From positions 29,778,946 through 29,842,945 of the forward strand of contig CM043969.1 of the NCBI GenBank assembly GCA_014529385.2: a stretch of DNA of 64,000 nucleotides, given 5' to 3'. Positions 55,087 through 64,000 of this stretch are shown here, one piece after another. Every line of letters begins with the position of its first letter. Within the stretch, counting starts at the first letter, position 1. This DNA is from Adiantum capillus-veneris. Lineage: Eukaryota > Streptophyta > Polypodiopsida > Polypodiales > Pteridaceae. A program made the translations under genes and the position numbers. Under the pieces are notes generated by a model. It was not told the origin of the DNA. It saw only the letters and a list, made by a program, of their open reading frames with translations, and made no database searches.

Positions 55087-55394
55087 TCACATGAAGTAGC
55101 CCTCAAATATAGTTCTCATGATGATGACCTTTTTGCATAATTCATCACTAGAAAACACTCCCGTTGAGTCCTCACTTATCCACGTGCAAGTCTTGATCCC
55201 ATTCGACCTCCTGATGCCATTGAATGCCACTTGATACACCTGTTTACCTCATGGCGTGGGCCTGCTGTGATAGCTTCCTTCAGAATTTTTACACTCTTGG
55301 TGACAATAAAAATCAAAGTACTATGCACATGCTTTCCTACGTGTACACATGTGGGTCCCACGTAACCACCTGGCTCTAGAAAATGGGCAATTCT

Positions 55395-55627
55395 TTATTT
55401 GATGCACCATGCATGTGTATGTACATATGCGCAATCACTTCTTCCAAGAAACTCCTGACAATGGTTATCTTTTTGATAACCCTCTAGCTCTTCAGGAGAG
55501 AGTTTATTTTTGCCTTTATAAACTCGCTTCTCCTTGGCTTTGTTGTTGTTAGAGTTGCCAAATTTTGGACTTGTTGTTGTTAGACTTTTGGACGTTGCCA
55601 TAAACTGCTCAGTCGAGCTCAGATTTT
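55395..55627 (-). pseudogene. Gag nucleocapsid-adjacent fragment, minus strand
   Basis: Minus-strand reading has LSSTEQFMATSK, an Asn/Lys-rich stretch and NKLSPEELEGYQKDNHC, the pattern that precedes the first Cys of the zinc knuckle in many plant Ty3 gags. The knuckle itself is lost. It is probably the rest of the gag of E, displaced by insertions on its left. Confidence 0.55.
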
Positions 55628-55639
55628 GCCTTTGGGAGA

Positions 55640-56129
55640 CTTTTGGATGTTGTCCTTCCCCCTAGGCTCACTAGGTCCATGTTTTCCATGGGCTTAAGAT
55701 TCTAAAAGTCGATGATTCATTGCAGCCACAAAAAGGACCATAGAGATGACTTCTCTTTTTGGCTGGCTAAAAATAGGAATATTGTTTTGGGAACAAAAAA
55801 AGTGGTTGATAAGTGATGTAGTGAGTACTCAAGAGAAAGTTATGATTGGCAATTGTGGGTTGTTGAGTTGGTGACAATCTCATCTCTTCTCTCAGAATAT
55901 ACTGAGATAAGATTTTTCTCAAAAATTCTGTTATTCAATGTTCTCAAAAATAGAGTCCTCTTTTTTCGTGCAGCCCTTAGCTCAATATATAAAGTTTTTC
56001 AAATGCATTGCGGTATCTACTTTCAATCTACAAGTCAACCAAGCGAGGGGTTGGAAATTTGGCTATGCGATTGCAAAAATAGCATGAGAATTTCCATGGT
56101 TTTCCATGATGTAGGAACCCTCTTGATGT
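55640..56129. other. Non-coding stretch, nothing recognised
   Basis: No frame with protein features. The 55853-56182 plus frame runs into the copia LTR and has no domain. It separates the E-related gag fragment from the copia LTR. Confidence 0.4.
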
Positions 56130-56351
56130 TGTTGGAATTAGGGTTGCAACTTGCAAGGAAACACTTAGCTTGGAGAAGATGAAGAAGCTGAAGGCACACA
56201 ATAGACTATGTACTTCTTAGTGCACAATGGAAAGATAAGTTAAGCCCTATAATGATGGGCATACATACAATGCATGGGGGGGAAAACCTCCTTGTGGGGG
56301 GAAAATGCCCCGATAGTCCTAAGTGTGTTCACACACATCACTACCATAACA
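56130..56351 (-). repeat. Ty1/copia-type 3' LTR (222 bp)
   Basis: On the minus strand it starts TGTTATGGTAGTGATG directly after a polypurine tract (CCTAGGGGGGATT) and ends CCTAATTCCAACA. Size and termini are typical of plant copia LTRs. The adjoining minus-strand RNase H confirms it. Confidence 0.85.
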
Positions 56352-56711
56352 AATCCCCCCTAGGAGTGATGTGGTTATGCACATAGTGCATAGGGAAGTG
56401 CCATGCCTTGAGGACAAATCTACAAGGTTGTGTTGTGTTGGCACATAAGACAAGTTGATCTCTCCTTCTGAGAGTATCTCTCTGGCATAGTGATAATGCA
56501 CCTCAATGTACTTTGTACAAGCATGAAAAATTGGGTTCCTTGCAATTTCCAATGCGCTCTAACTATTACTATAGATGATGTTGGCAATGTCCTGTCCAAC
56601 ACCCAAATCAGCCATAAGTCTTGTAAAGACTACCCTCTATGTAGCTTCACAACTGAAAGTGGCCACAACCCACCCCAAGGAAAATATGTTGCTCCCTACT
56701 ACACTAGTGGC
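56352..56711 (-). pseudogene. Ty1/copia RNase H, C-terminal end
   Basis: Minus-strand reading has FSCEATYRVVF, then LGVGQDIANIIYSNS, ALEIARNPIFHACTKYIEVH, YHYAREILSEGEINLSYVPT and the typical end leading to the polypurine tract. A TAG follows IIYSNS. Upstream of 56711 the element is replaced by LINE sequence, so RT, integrase and gag are absent. Confidence 0.88.
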
Positions 56712-58380
56712 CAATAACCATGATGACAATAGCTTACAAAATTATTGCAAAGTCAATTTTCATAAGACTCTCTCCCATTCTAGATAAGGCTATCACTCCT
56801 CACCAACATTGTTTCATCAAAGGAAGATCTATTTATGATAACTTCCTAGTAGCAATGGTCAGAATAGAGTATGTTTCATTCACTAGGCAAGATTGTATCT
56901 TGCTCCAGCTTGATCTTGATAAAGCCTATGATAGAATTACTTGGTCTTTCATTGAGGATATCATGAAATCTTTAGGCTTCAGGCCACAAATGTGTCGGCT
57001 ATCTATCACTCTTAGTGTTAAAAGACAATCTAAGATTTTGATTAACAACAAAATTATGGGTGCTTTCGAGGTCAAAAGGTTAATCAAGCAAAAATATCAA
57101 CTTGCACCTCTGTTGTTTGCCATTGTCTCTCATCCATTGGTCACAATGCAAGAAGACAGTGCCGCAAGAGGGGAGATCCAAGGCATATCCCTGCCTAGAA
57201 ATGACTATCTCCTCACAAAGCTATTTGCGGATGATTCCCTTTTGTTCCTCAAAGCCTAACCCCAGATAGCTAGAAAGGCTCATGAAATTGTGCAAACATT
57301 CGAGGTAGCCTCAGGGTCGAAATGCAATATTGAAAAATCAACGTTGATTTTGTTGTCAAAAACCGATTCTTCTATGTGGAACAGTGAGGTAGTGTCAAAA
57401 GGTATGATCTTTACACACCTTGGTGATTCACTGGCAGTTGGGGTAATGCACAAGAAAAGATGCCAATGGACCCTGGACAAGGTTCGGAGCAAGATGCGAA
57501 GATGGGAGTATGTGCGGCTCCCCCTCCTGAAGAGCAAGATCAAAGTGATCAACTCGTTTATGCTCCCATACATAGCCTTCACTAGTCCGATTCTAAAGCT
57601 AGCGTGCCTTTGGAAGGATTCCTAAAACCAGTGAAAATATTCATGTGGAAAAATAACACCAAAGATGTGTCACCCTCACAACGGGCACGGTGGGATGCCA
57701 TACCTGTAAAGCAAGGAGGGATCTGGATTCTCAACCCAGTAATCCATGTAGAGGCCCATTGTGCCATATTTTTTACAACAGTCTTTGAGTAATACCAAGC
57801 ATGGGCTATTATGGTAAGGGGCATGCTTGGGAAGGCCAGAATTTCCTCTCAGGGTGGCCAATGAAAAGGCCTAGACTTGCACAAAAAGATGTTTGCCCAT
57901 GGGTGGTCAAACATATCATTGAACCCCCTTTGGAAAGCCACAACCAAAAGGATGAACAATAAAGTTAAAAAATATTTGGCCCATGTTTAGGATAGCCTTA
58001 ACAAAACTTGGAAAGATATTTGGGACAGAAAGACCACTAGAATTCAGAGTTTTGGAAGAGCTGAAAAACTATTGTATGCTAGTGTGGGATTTAGAGTTCG
58101 TATGGAAAGCATGACGATGGGCCAAAAAAATCAATTTGGAAAACTAATTAACAAGGATGTATATCATTCTCTTATAGTCTCATCAGATTGGTTCTCTCTC
58201 CTTAACAAGTAATAGGGAAAACTGTGGTGAGAGGAAAGATGGGGGATGATAGTGAAGAAATTATGATCTCCTGAATTGCCCATGGCAATGCAGTTCTTTA
58301 CATGGAAGATATTATGGGGGTATCTATTGACATGAGTGAAAATACATGCCAGAGGGATCGGTTTAGATAGATGCTCCTAA
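56712..58380 (+). mobile_element. L1-type LINE fragment 1 (reverse transcriptase)
   Basis: It opens inside RT: YKIIAKSIFIRLSPILDK, FIKGRSIYDN, LLQLDLDKAYDRITW (motif A), QLAPLLFAIVSHPL and the catalytic FADDSLLF near 57225 (motif C). The 179-codon frame stops at 57259. The next frame 57290-57625 continues with SKCNIEKSTLILLSK and WEYVRLPLLKSKIKVIN, and decayed sequence parallel to LINE fragment 3 extends to about 58380. No endonuclease domain or poly(A) tail is seen. It is 5' truncated and inactive. Confidence 0.85.
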
Positions 58381-59920
58381 TACGTGTGTATTAGAAGGAC
58401 TACTAGTTTTCACGCAGTTTTCCTCCTTCGTATTTACTAAAATCAAAGAAATAATGTAAGACTACATTTCAACAATTTTATGTTAATCTTTCAAATCTTA
58501 CTAATTCATAGGGGGACTCGGCTATGAGCCACATTACAAAGATACACCCCATAGAGTGTCCAATAGGATGAGATTCAAAGTCTAATGGAATTACAATTGG
58601 GATTTGGATTTTCTAGTTTCAATCGGGAGATTTACATTACAAACCGAGATATGTGAGCACTCCTCATTATCAAGGTAGAGGATTGACAGTGTCCTTTATC
58701 TCATAATCGTGGAATTGCATGGTCAACACCCAATCCACGATGGCACACCAGGAGTTTTGTGGTTTACACCTACCTCAACTAGCGTTGAAATGCCAAAAAA
58801 CTAATTTGATTAAACCAAAGTAATTTTCTTCTCGTACATAATAATAACAAAATGAGACAATATTGTTGTCTGTTGATGGTCATTCTTAGATCATTCCTTA
58901 TCAAATGTCAAAGACCTCATCATTGAGGACCTGCATGGTCAACCCCCAATCTACAACCCATGTGGAAATTTTAACAAATTTGTGTGGCACTTGAGGACTT
59001 GGGAGTTTTGTGGTTTACACGGAAGTCAACTAGCATTGAAACCCGGTGTGGTCACTTTTCAAATGTGAATCACATCACACATGAGTTAACCAAAGAGGAT
59101 TATTTTTTAAAAAAAAAATTATTATACATTAGAAAGGATGGATTTTTTGGAAATAAACCCAAAATGTATATATAACATGTATATTGAGGTATTATTAATA
59201 ATCCCTTGAATGCATGTATCTTCATCTCGTCAGATAGAATCTTGGAAGGTCCAATTTGTCTCAAGCACTTGAGTGGAAATTAGCTTTCTAAAAGGGAACA
59301 GCTTGATAAAAGAATTGAACTCAACCTGGTTGACACACGTGATTGTAGCATTAACGGCCTAAACCATGCTGATAAGAGTATCCCTAAGCTTTAAAAAATT
59401 ATAGGCCACACCATGCCTCCTTGCGTAGAGATATGGAGTCTATCCTGCTTCCTTCGTTGTCCTACCAATTGTGTTCTCTGCTACATGTGACACTTCCCCC
59501 TTCGTTTATTCCTTGTCTTGCAACATGCATGCACCACACTCCTCAAGTTTTTCTTTGGACGACACTTGTAGTGTTCCTCCGACCCTTTCCTTGTAGTTTT
59601 AAAACAAAAAGGATCTTTTGTTTTGATTTGATCCCAAGTCCTACATTAGACTTTAGTTCTGATTTCATCTCCAAGCAAGAAGTCCTCTTATTTGATCCCC
59701 AAGTCCTACATTCAACTTTTGCTCTAATTTCATCTTGAAGCAAGACTTCTATACTTTTATACTATATATAATGCACCTTATTAATTTAAAGGCCAAATAA
59801 GCCCTCCATGTCTCTCATTCCTTCTTGTCAAGCTTGGAACTTGTGAACCTTTTCAACCTTTGAAGTAAAAAAAAAAAGGGGGGGCCGGGGGGGGGGGGGG
59901 GGGGGGGGGGAACTCTACTT
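58381..59920. other. Non-coding region with a 110-bp imperfect direct repeat
   Basis: 58704-58794 and 58921-59041 share GCATGGTCAAC.CCCAATC and GGAGTTTTGTGGTTTACAC with CAACTAGC.TTGAAA. 58984-59175 contains an open frame but only from this repeat. The stretch 59420-59740 is pyrimidine-rich, with TCCTACATT.ACTTTTG-type strings repeated at about 59636 and 59702. No gene is recognised. Confidence 0.5.
59867..59910. repeat. Poly(A)11-poly(G) tract
   Basis: A11 (59867-59877), G7, CC, then G24 (59887-59910). It could fold as a G-quadruplex. Such a run is also a common place for sequencing or assembly error, so its true length is uncertain. Confidence 0.9.
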
Positions 59921-60915
59921 CTATACTATATAACGGAGCTTAAATTTTTCAAGAAAGGAATATGGGCACTAAAATGGGGTGAATTAACCAACTACTTCTA
60001 GAACTCCATCTCACACTAGTCTCCTTGGATGTCTAAAGGTGCCGGTGTAGTTTTGAATCCGTGTTGGAGAGAAATTGCAAGAAGGATGAATAATAAAGAC
60101 CCTAGCAATCAATCCACTTCTAAGATGGAAACAACAAGTGGATGGAAATCCTCTGACTTGTTGGCTACCCAGTTTCAACTTAGTGGCACTGAGAATTTAC
60201 TTGTCACCAAAATTGTTGAAGCCCTAGACAACATTCTCATGACGATTTGGGAATTCACTTTTGAGTAAAAACCTTCGAAATGGCCCATGAGTAGCCAATC
60301 TCTAAACCCCATACCAACGTCATTTACCAAGTGTTACTACACGAGGATGATTGGTTTTCCTCTTTGAACAAACAATGAAGGAAACAATGGTCTGAAGTTC
60401 GATGGGTCGAGGTCATGAAGAACATCTAGAATCGATAGTGGCCTCATTTTATGAAGATATTTGGAAGGTGATGTGGGGATCTTTGTCGACAGATGTCAAG
60501 ATTCAGGCACGTGATATTGATTCTGATAAGTGTTGAGGGTGCAGATTGGCCAGCGACAAAGACCTTGCCCACCTCTTCATGGAATGCCTGGCAATTAGAG
60601 GCTTGGCACCACAGAAGGTGTGCAAATGGATACAAAGATCATGGAAGGTGGGGTTTTTCAAGAAGGATTTGTGCATTTGAGGGAAACAGTTTTGCAATCC
60701 TACACTTCTAATTTGTACTCAAGCTGTCACATATTGTTTCCTCAGCAATATATGGATAGATATGAACTGTTCTATGATAGCGATCTCTCTATGGCTAACT
60801 TCTCAAAGATTGTACAAGAAAGTAAGGAGTTAATATGTGTGATAGTTAAAAGGAAAATCTGGGATGATTGGCTTAAGGAGACTCTCGCCATCCAATCGGG
60901 CCTCGCTGTGTAAAG
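59921..60915 (+). mobile_element. L1-type LINE fragment 2 (C-terminal region)
   Basis: 60029-60268 encodes a segment (VVLNPCWREIARRMNNKD) that parallels LINE fragment 3 near 63085-63140. Around 60525-60620, in another frame, a zinc-knuckle-like end is readable (C..C...LAHLFMEC-type spacing), as in the C-terminus of plant LINE ORF2. The tail to 60915 has SKIVQESKELICVIVKRKIW, matching the end of fragment 3 (IIQESK). Multiple frames and stops; the RT core is missing. Confidence 0.65.
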
Positions 60916-61939
60916 GATTGGACTTTTAATAATAGTATGCTATTAGGTATTTCTAACTAAGCTCTTATGTATCCATCTAGCTCCCATGGCTTGGCATGAT
61001 CTTGAGGTTAGTTTGTATATTTCTTGGTGGCATTTTAATATAATCACTCACAATTGTGAGTTTTTTTTTTTTTAAAGAGTCTCCACTTGTCACTTATTTT
61101 GACTTTAAAGAAAATTTTACTAAGCATCTAAACCTAACTTAGAATGCAAAAGTAAAGGATAAGTTTTAAAACGTAAAAGTGAAGGGTAAGATTCGACAAT
61201 GTAAAATCAAAAGACTTTTTTGAATGAATATTCAGTTTAGAAAATCTAGGTGACATTAAAAAAAAAGAGAGAGAGAATCTAAAGGAAGGTAGGTTAGAAA
61301 GTCTAAGTGATAACAAAAAAAAATCAGAATCTAAAGGAAGATAGGTTAGAAACTCGGGGGGTTCACTATGTGTAAAATTATCATATCACGTACGTTCAAA
61401 ACATGTTTGTAAAACCCCTTATCTGTGAATTTTGTTAAGAATATAATGTACCCTTTTCTTTTAAAATCTGTAAGTTTTTTTCAAATTTGGAAAAATAATG
61501 CTCTTCTGTATATATATTTTTGTAAGTTTCAAGAACTTTAAATACCCTTCTGTTGAACTCATGTGATAGGTTACATCTTTATTACGTGACCTACCCGGGG
61601 TTAGAAATAAGTGACATAACAAAAAAAACAAAATTTAATTCGATGAAAATTTGATTTTAGAAGATATATTTGGATTTATCTTTTCAAGAGGATTGTTTTA
61701 AAATCAATATCAATATTTTTTAAAAATTTATGTAAATTTGTATTTTTTTAAATTCTATACTATATATAATGAAACTTAAAATTTTCAAGGAAGGAGAGGA
61801 CCTCCACTTGTTACTTATTGTTTGATTTCAAAGACAAATTTACAAAACATCTAGCCCAACCTAAAATGCAAAAGTGAAGGATAAGTTTTAAAATTGCAAG
61901 CCTCAGGCTCTCCCCCCTCCTCTACAAAGTCCTCACCCC
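60916..61939. other. Non-coding AT-rich region with a repeated segment
   Basis: About 61077-61165 and 61799-61885 are direct near-copies (CTCCACTTGT.ACTTATT, AATGCAAAAGT.AAGGATAAGTTTTAAAA). The second is preceded by TTCTATACTATATATAATG. No protein-like frame. A/T runs occur near 61058-61075. Confidence 0.5.
61751..61890 (+). mobile_element. Helitron-like 5' terminus (candidate)
   Basis: TTCTATACTATATATAATGA followed by an AAACTT...TTTTCAAGG stretch resembles the TC-start 5' ends of plant Helitrons. Similar starts occur at about 59748 and 59924 (the latter followed by GGAGCTTAAATTTTTCAAG). No CTRR 3' end with a hairpin was located, and there is no Rep/helicase gene. Confidence 0.3.
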
Positions 61940-63944
61940 CCCTATCTATGATAACATTTTGGTAGCAATGGCCGGAATTGAATATGCCTCTTTCCTTTAA
62001 CAAAAGTGTATCTTGCTTCAATTGGATCTTGATAGAGTCCACGATAGGATAACATGATCATTCATTGAAGATGTCATGAAGTCACTAGGCTTTGGGCCAC
62101 GGATGTGCCACATGATCAGCACCCTTGGTGTTGGTAGCCAATTGGATCTTTTATTCTATGAGAAAATTGTGGGTTCTTTTGAGGTTAAAAGATCAACAAA
62201 ATAGGGATTCCCACTTGTCCCTTCAATGTTTGCGATTGGATACCTGGAAGACGGTGCTGCTAAAGGTGAGATTCAAGGACTGGCTCTGCCTAATAACAAC
62301 CAACTTTTGCAAAGCTTTTTGCGGATGATTCCTTGCTCTTTCTCAAGGATTTCCTTGAGGTTATCAAGAAGTCTCTAAAAATTGTGCAAACGCTTGCCCT
62401 AGCCTTAGGGTCAAAGTGTAGTATTGAAAAATCTAGATTGATCTCTCTATCCAAAATGACTCGCTTGATCCATCTTTGTGGATCGGGGAGGTAGTGTCCA
62501 AAGGGAAGATATTCCATCATCTAGGAGCCCCTCTGGGGTGGAAATTTCTCACAAGCAAGATTCCTGTGGGTTATGGAGAAAGTCAAGATTAAGATGCAAA
62601 GATGGGAGTATGCGCTTCTCCCCTTCTTGAGCAGAGTGAATGCTATCAAATCGTTTGTGTTGCATATATAGCCTTCAATGGTCCGTTGCTTAAGCTAGCT
62701 GAATGGAACTAGTAGGCAAAATGGGAGAAGGTCGCGACACTTGTTGAGCAGGGCGGGCTTGCAATCCTCAACCCTAGCACCCACGCAAAGGCGTAATGTG
62801 CCAAGTTTGTGGTAGCCCTCGCTTACCAAGATAAGACTTGGGTAGTTATGGCCAAGGATATGATGAAAAACTCTAGAATATGCTCGCAAGGTGGTCAGTG
62901 GAAAGGGCTTGAGTTGCATGATAAGTTGATTGCCCTTCAATGAGCCGTTCTGAAACTTGGGCATATGGAAGGCGAGCTTCCTTGGAAATGCAACAGAGTA
63001 GCAAGGTCCCTAGAATGGGGAGATCCGTTGAGATACTTCCACAACCCTATATCTCCATGTTCTACTTGGATCTCGAAGCCTGGAGACGTCCTTCTCACCC
63101 TTTTTTGGAGGGAAGTGACCAGAAAGGTCAATAACAAAGGTAAGAAAATATAGGTGAATTGTGAGACTGCATTAGAAGCTATTGGAAATGAATAGATCAA
63201 TTGGTCTTTGAATTGGGTCTCAGTGGGTCAGAAAGATTTTTGACTAGTAGAGCCCTTGAACGGCTCAATAGGTGGTATTTACTTGAGTGTGAGTCCAAGC
63301 TCGAGTGGAAAGCTTGGCACTGGCCTGCGAACAGAAATTTTTTAAAACCCCAAACTAAGAATGTGTATTTTTCTCTCAACACAAGATTGGTTCTCCCCGC
63401 TTAATAAGCAATGGGGAAAAAAATGGCCAGGGTCAAGATGGGAGATGATCATGAGGAACATATGGTGCCCTTGATGGCCGCATGAGATGATGGTCTTCTT
63501 ATGGAATGTATTATGGGGAGCAATGCCAACTCAAGTGAAGGTTTTTGCCATGGTAATTGGTCCATATAGATGCTAGCAATGTCGAATGGCTTGTGAAGAC
63601 CTCTCTCACCTGTTTAAGGAGTGGCCGTCAAATCTGTGATCTTGCAGGCAAGATTTGCAAATGGATCTAAAAAACTTGGAAAATAGGAATCTTCAAGAAT
63701 GATCTCATCTTGGGAGGGAAGACGTTCAAGAGTTAGAAATTGCTCATTGTTACACAAATCGTGAGGTACTACTACTTTTAAACACATTTGGAAGAAAAGA
63801 AATCGTCATATCTTTGAGAACTCAATGGAAGTAGAAACGTTCACAGAGATAATCCAAGAAAGCAAGGTAACTATCATTAGCATTGGAAACCAAAGAGACT
63901 CAGAGGAGTGGAACAGGACTCGAGGCGTCATGATACTATCAGAC
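61940..63944 (+). mobile_element. L1-type LINE fragment 3 (reverse transcriptase to C-terminus)
   Basis: It parallels fragment 1: IYDNILVAMAGIEYA, LLQLDLDRVHDRIT (motif A, diverged), SFIEDVMKSLGFGPRM, then, after frameshifts, the equivalent of the FADDS region near 62315 (readable in another frame), the WEY.LLP.L segment near 62605, and the C-terminal segment to about 63940. Many stops. It ends at the copia-type LTR at 63945. About 70% alike in protein with fragment 1 by eye, so the two are separate members of one family. Confidence 0.8.
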
Positions 63945-64000
63945 TGTTGGAATTAGGGTTGCAAAGAAACACACACAGCTTGGAGAAGACGAAGGAAGCT
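63945..64000 (-). repeat. Copia-type LTR end, continues beyond window
   Basis: TGTTGGAATTAGGGTTGCAA followed by an AACACA.AGCTTGGAGAAGA stretch matches the left end of the LTR at 56130-56190 in the same orientation. So another LTR of that family starts here, inserted at or after the LINE fragment. Only 56 bases are visible. Confidence 0.8.

Larger units (their letters stand above)
51811..55097. repeat. Direct repeat pair of about 95 bp, 3.2 kb apart
   Basis: 51811-51900 and 54990-55097 share GTGCGTTTTTGTTACCC, GCATCCATCC, GCACTCAACTTTT and AATGCATCCCGCAATCA in the same orientation with a small indel. They flank the acidic gag-like region and its leader. They might be remnants of short LTRs or a segmental duplication of a gag-protease junction (minus strand they read CGW/CGWMQKGNKNAL-like Cys-containing peptides). 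No TG...CA boundaries were convincing. Confidence 0.7.
54800..55627. repeat. Perfect 30-bp inverted repeat (54800-54829 / 55598-55627)
   Basis: AAATCTGAGCTCGACTGAGC begins the left copy, and the right copy is its exact reverse complement over 30 bases. Spacing between the arms is 768 bases. It marks the start of two gag segments in opposite orientation. Confidence 0.85.

Overview
The window is plant nuclear DNA, almost entirely transposable elements stacked on one another. Evidence: Ty3/gypsy polyproteins of the plant-specific OTA type (Tat-like with a second RNase H, and Athila-like), a Ty1/copia LTR, plant L1-type LINE reverse transcriptases, GT-AG introns and low coding density. The clade cannot be fixed from the sequence; the element mix fits a large plant genome, possibly not an angiosperm (low confidence).

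Layout. 1-4.5 kb (minus strand): Tat-type Ty3 fragment A, cut by the left window edge; its RNase H plus integrase part is one frame open to the edge. 4.5-5.16 kb: unidentified reading frame with a non-coding trailer and an A tract. 5.16-23.49 kb (plus strand): a second Tat-type element, C, related to A, with a 3' LTR but no 5' LTR. Its gag is split inside the zinc knuckle by a complete, younger relative, B (5970-17018), with two 2572-bp LTRs, primer site, two small twin leader ORFs, gag, pol and polypurine tract. A, B and C encode gag, protease, RT, RNase H, a second archaeal-type RNase H, and integrase.

23.49-34.68 kb: an Athila-like Ty3 lineage, D, in head-to-tail tandem with a period of about 7.37 kb. 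No LTR is visible between integrase and the next gag-like/accessory region in either copy. This is the most unusual structure in the window.

34.7-42.4 kb: an island with few TE proteins. It holds a Lys/Glu/Ala-rich minus-strand frame, a 1.2-kb array of quasi-palindromes built on ACCACT/AGTGGT, a spliced gene with coiled coil, RING-like finger and basic tail, a NLI/FCP1-type HAD phosphatase-like gene, and an unidentified ORF followed by a polypurine tract and LTR start. The two spliced genes each have one in-frame stop. The array resembles CACTA subterminal repeats, so the genes may sit inside a DNA transposon.

42.4-56.1 kb: a long putative LTR (F) and plus-strand gag, interrupted by a minus-strand Ty3 element (E) with its 3' LTR at 46350-48168 and a decayed pol. 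E carries a 450-bp inverted-repeat MITE in its RNase H. Right of its protease lie gag pieces, duplicated segments and an inverted gag fragment. 56.1-64 kb: a Ty1/copia 3' LTR and RNase H end, three decayed L1-type LINE fragments, Helitron-like termini, a poly(A)/poly(G) tract, and the start of another copia-type LTR at the right edge.

Most proteins are broken by stops or frameshifts. Those closest to intact are B gag and pol (one TAG and one frameshift) and the A RNase H-integrase frame. No rRNA, tRNA or CRISPR array was recognised.
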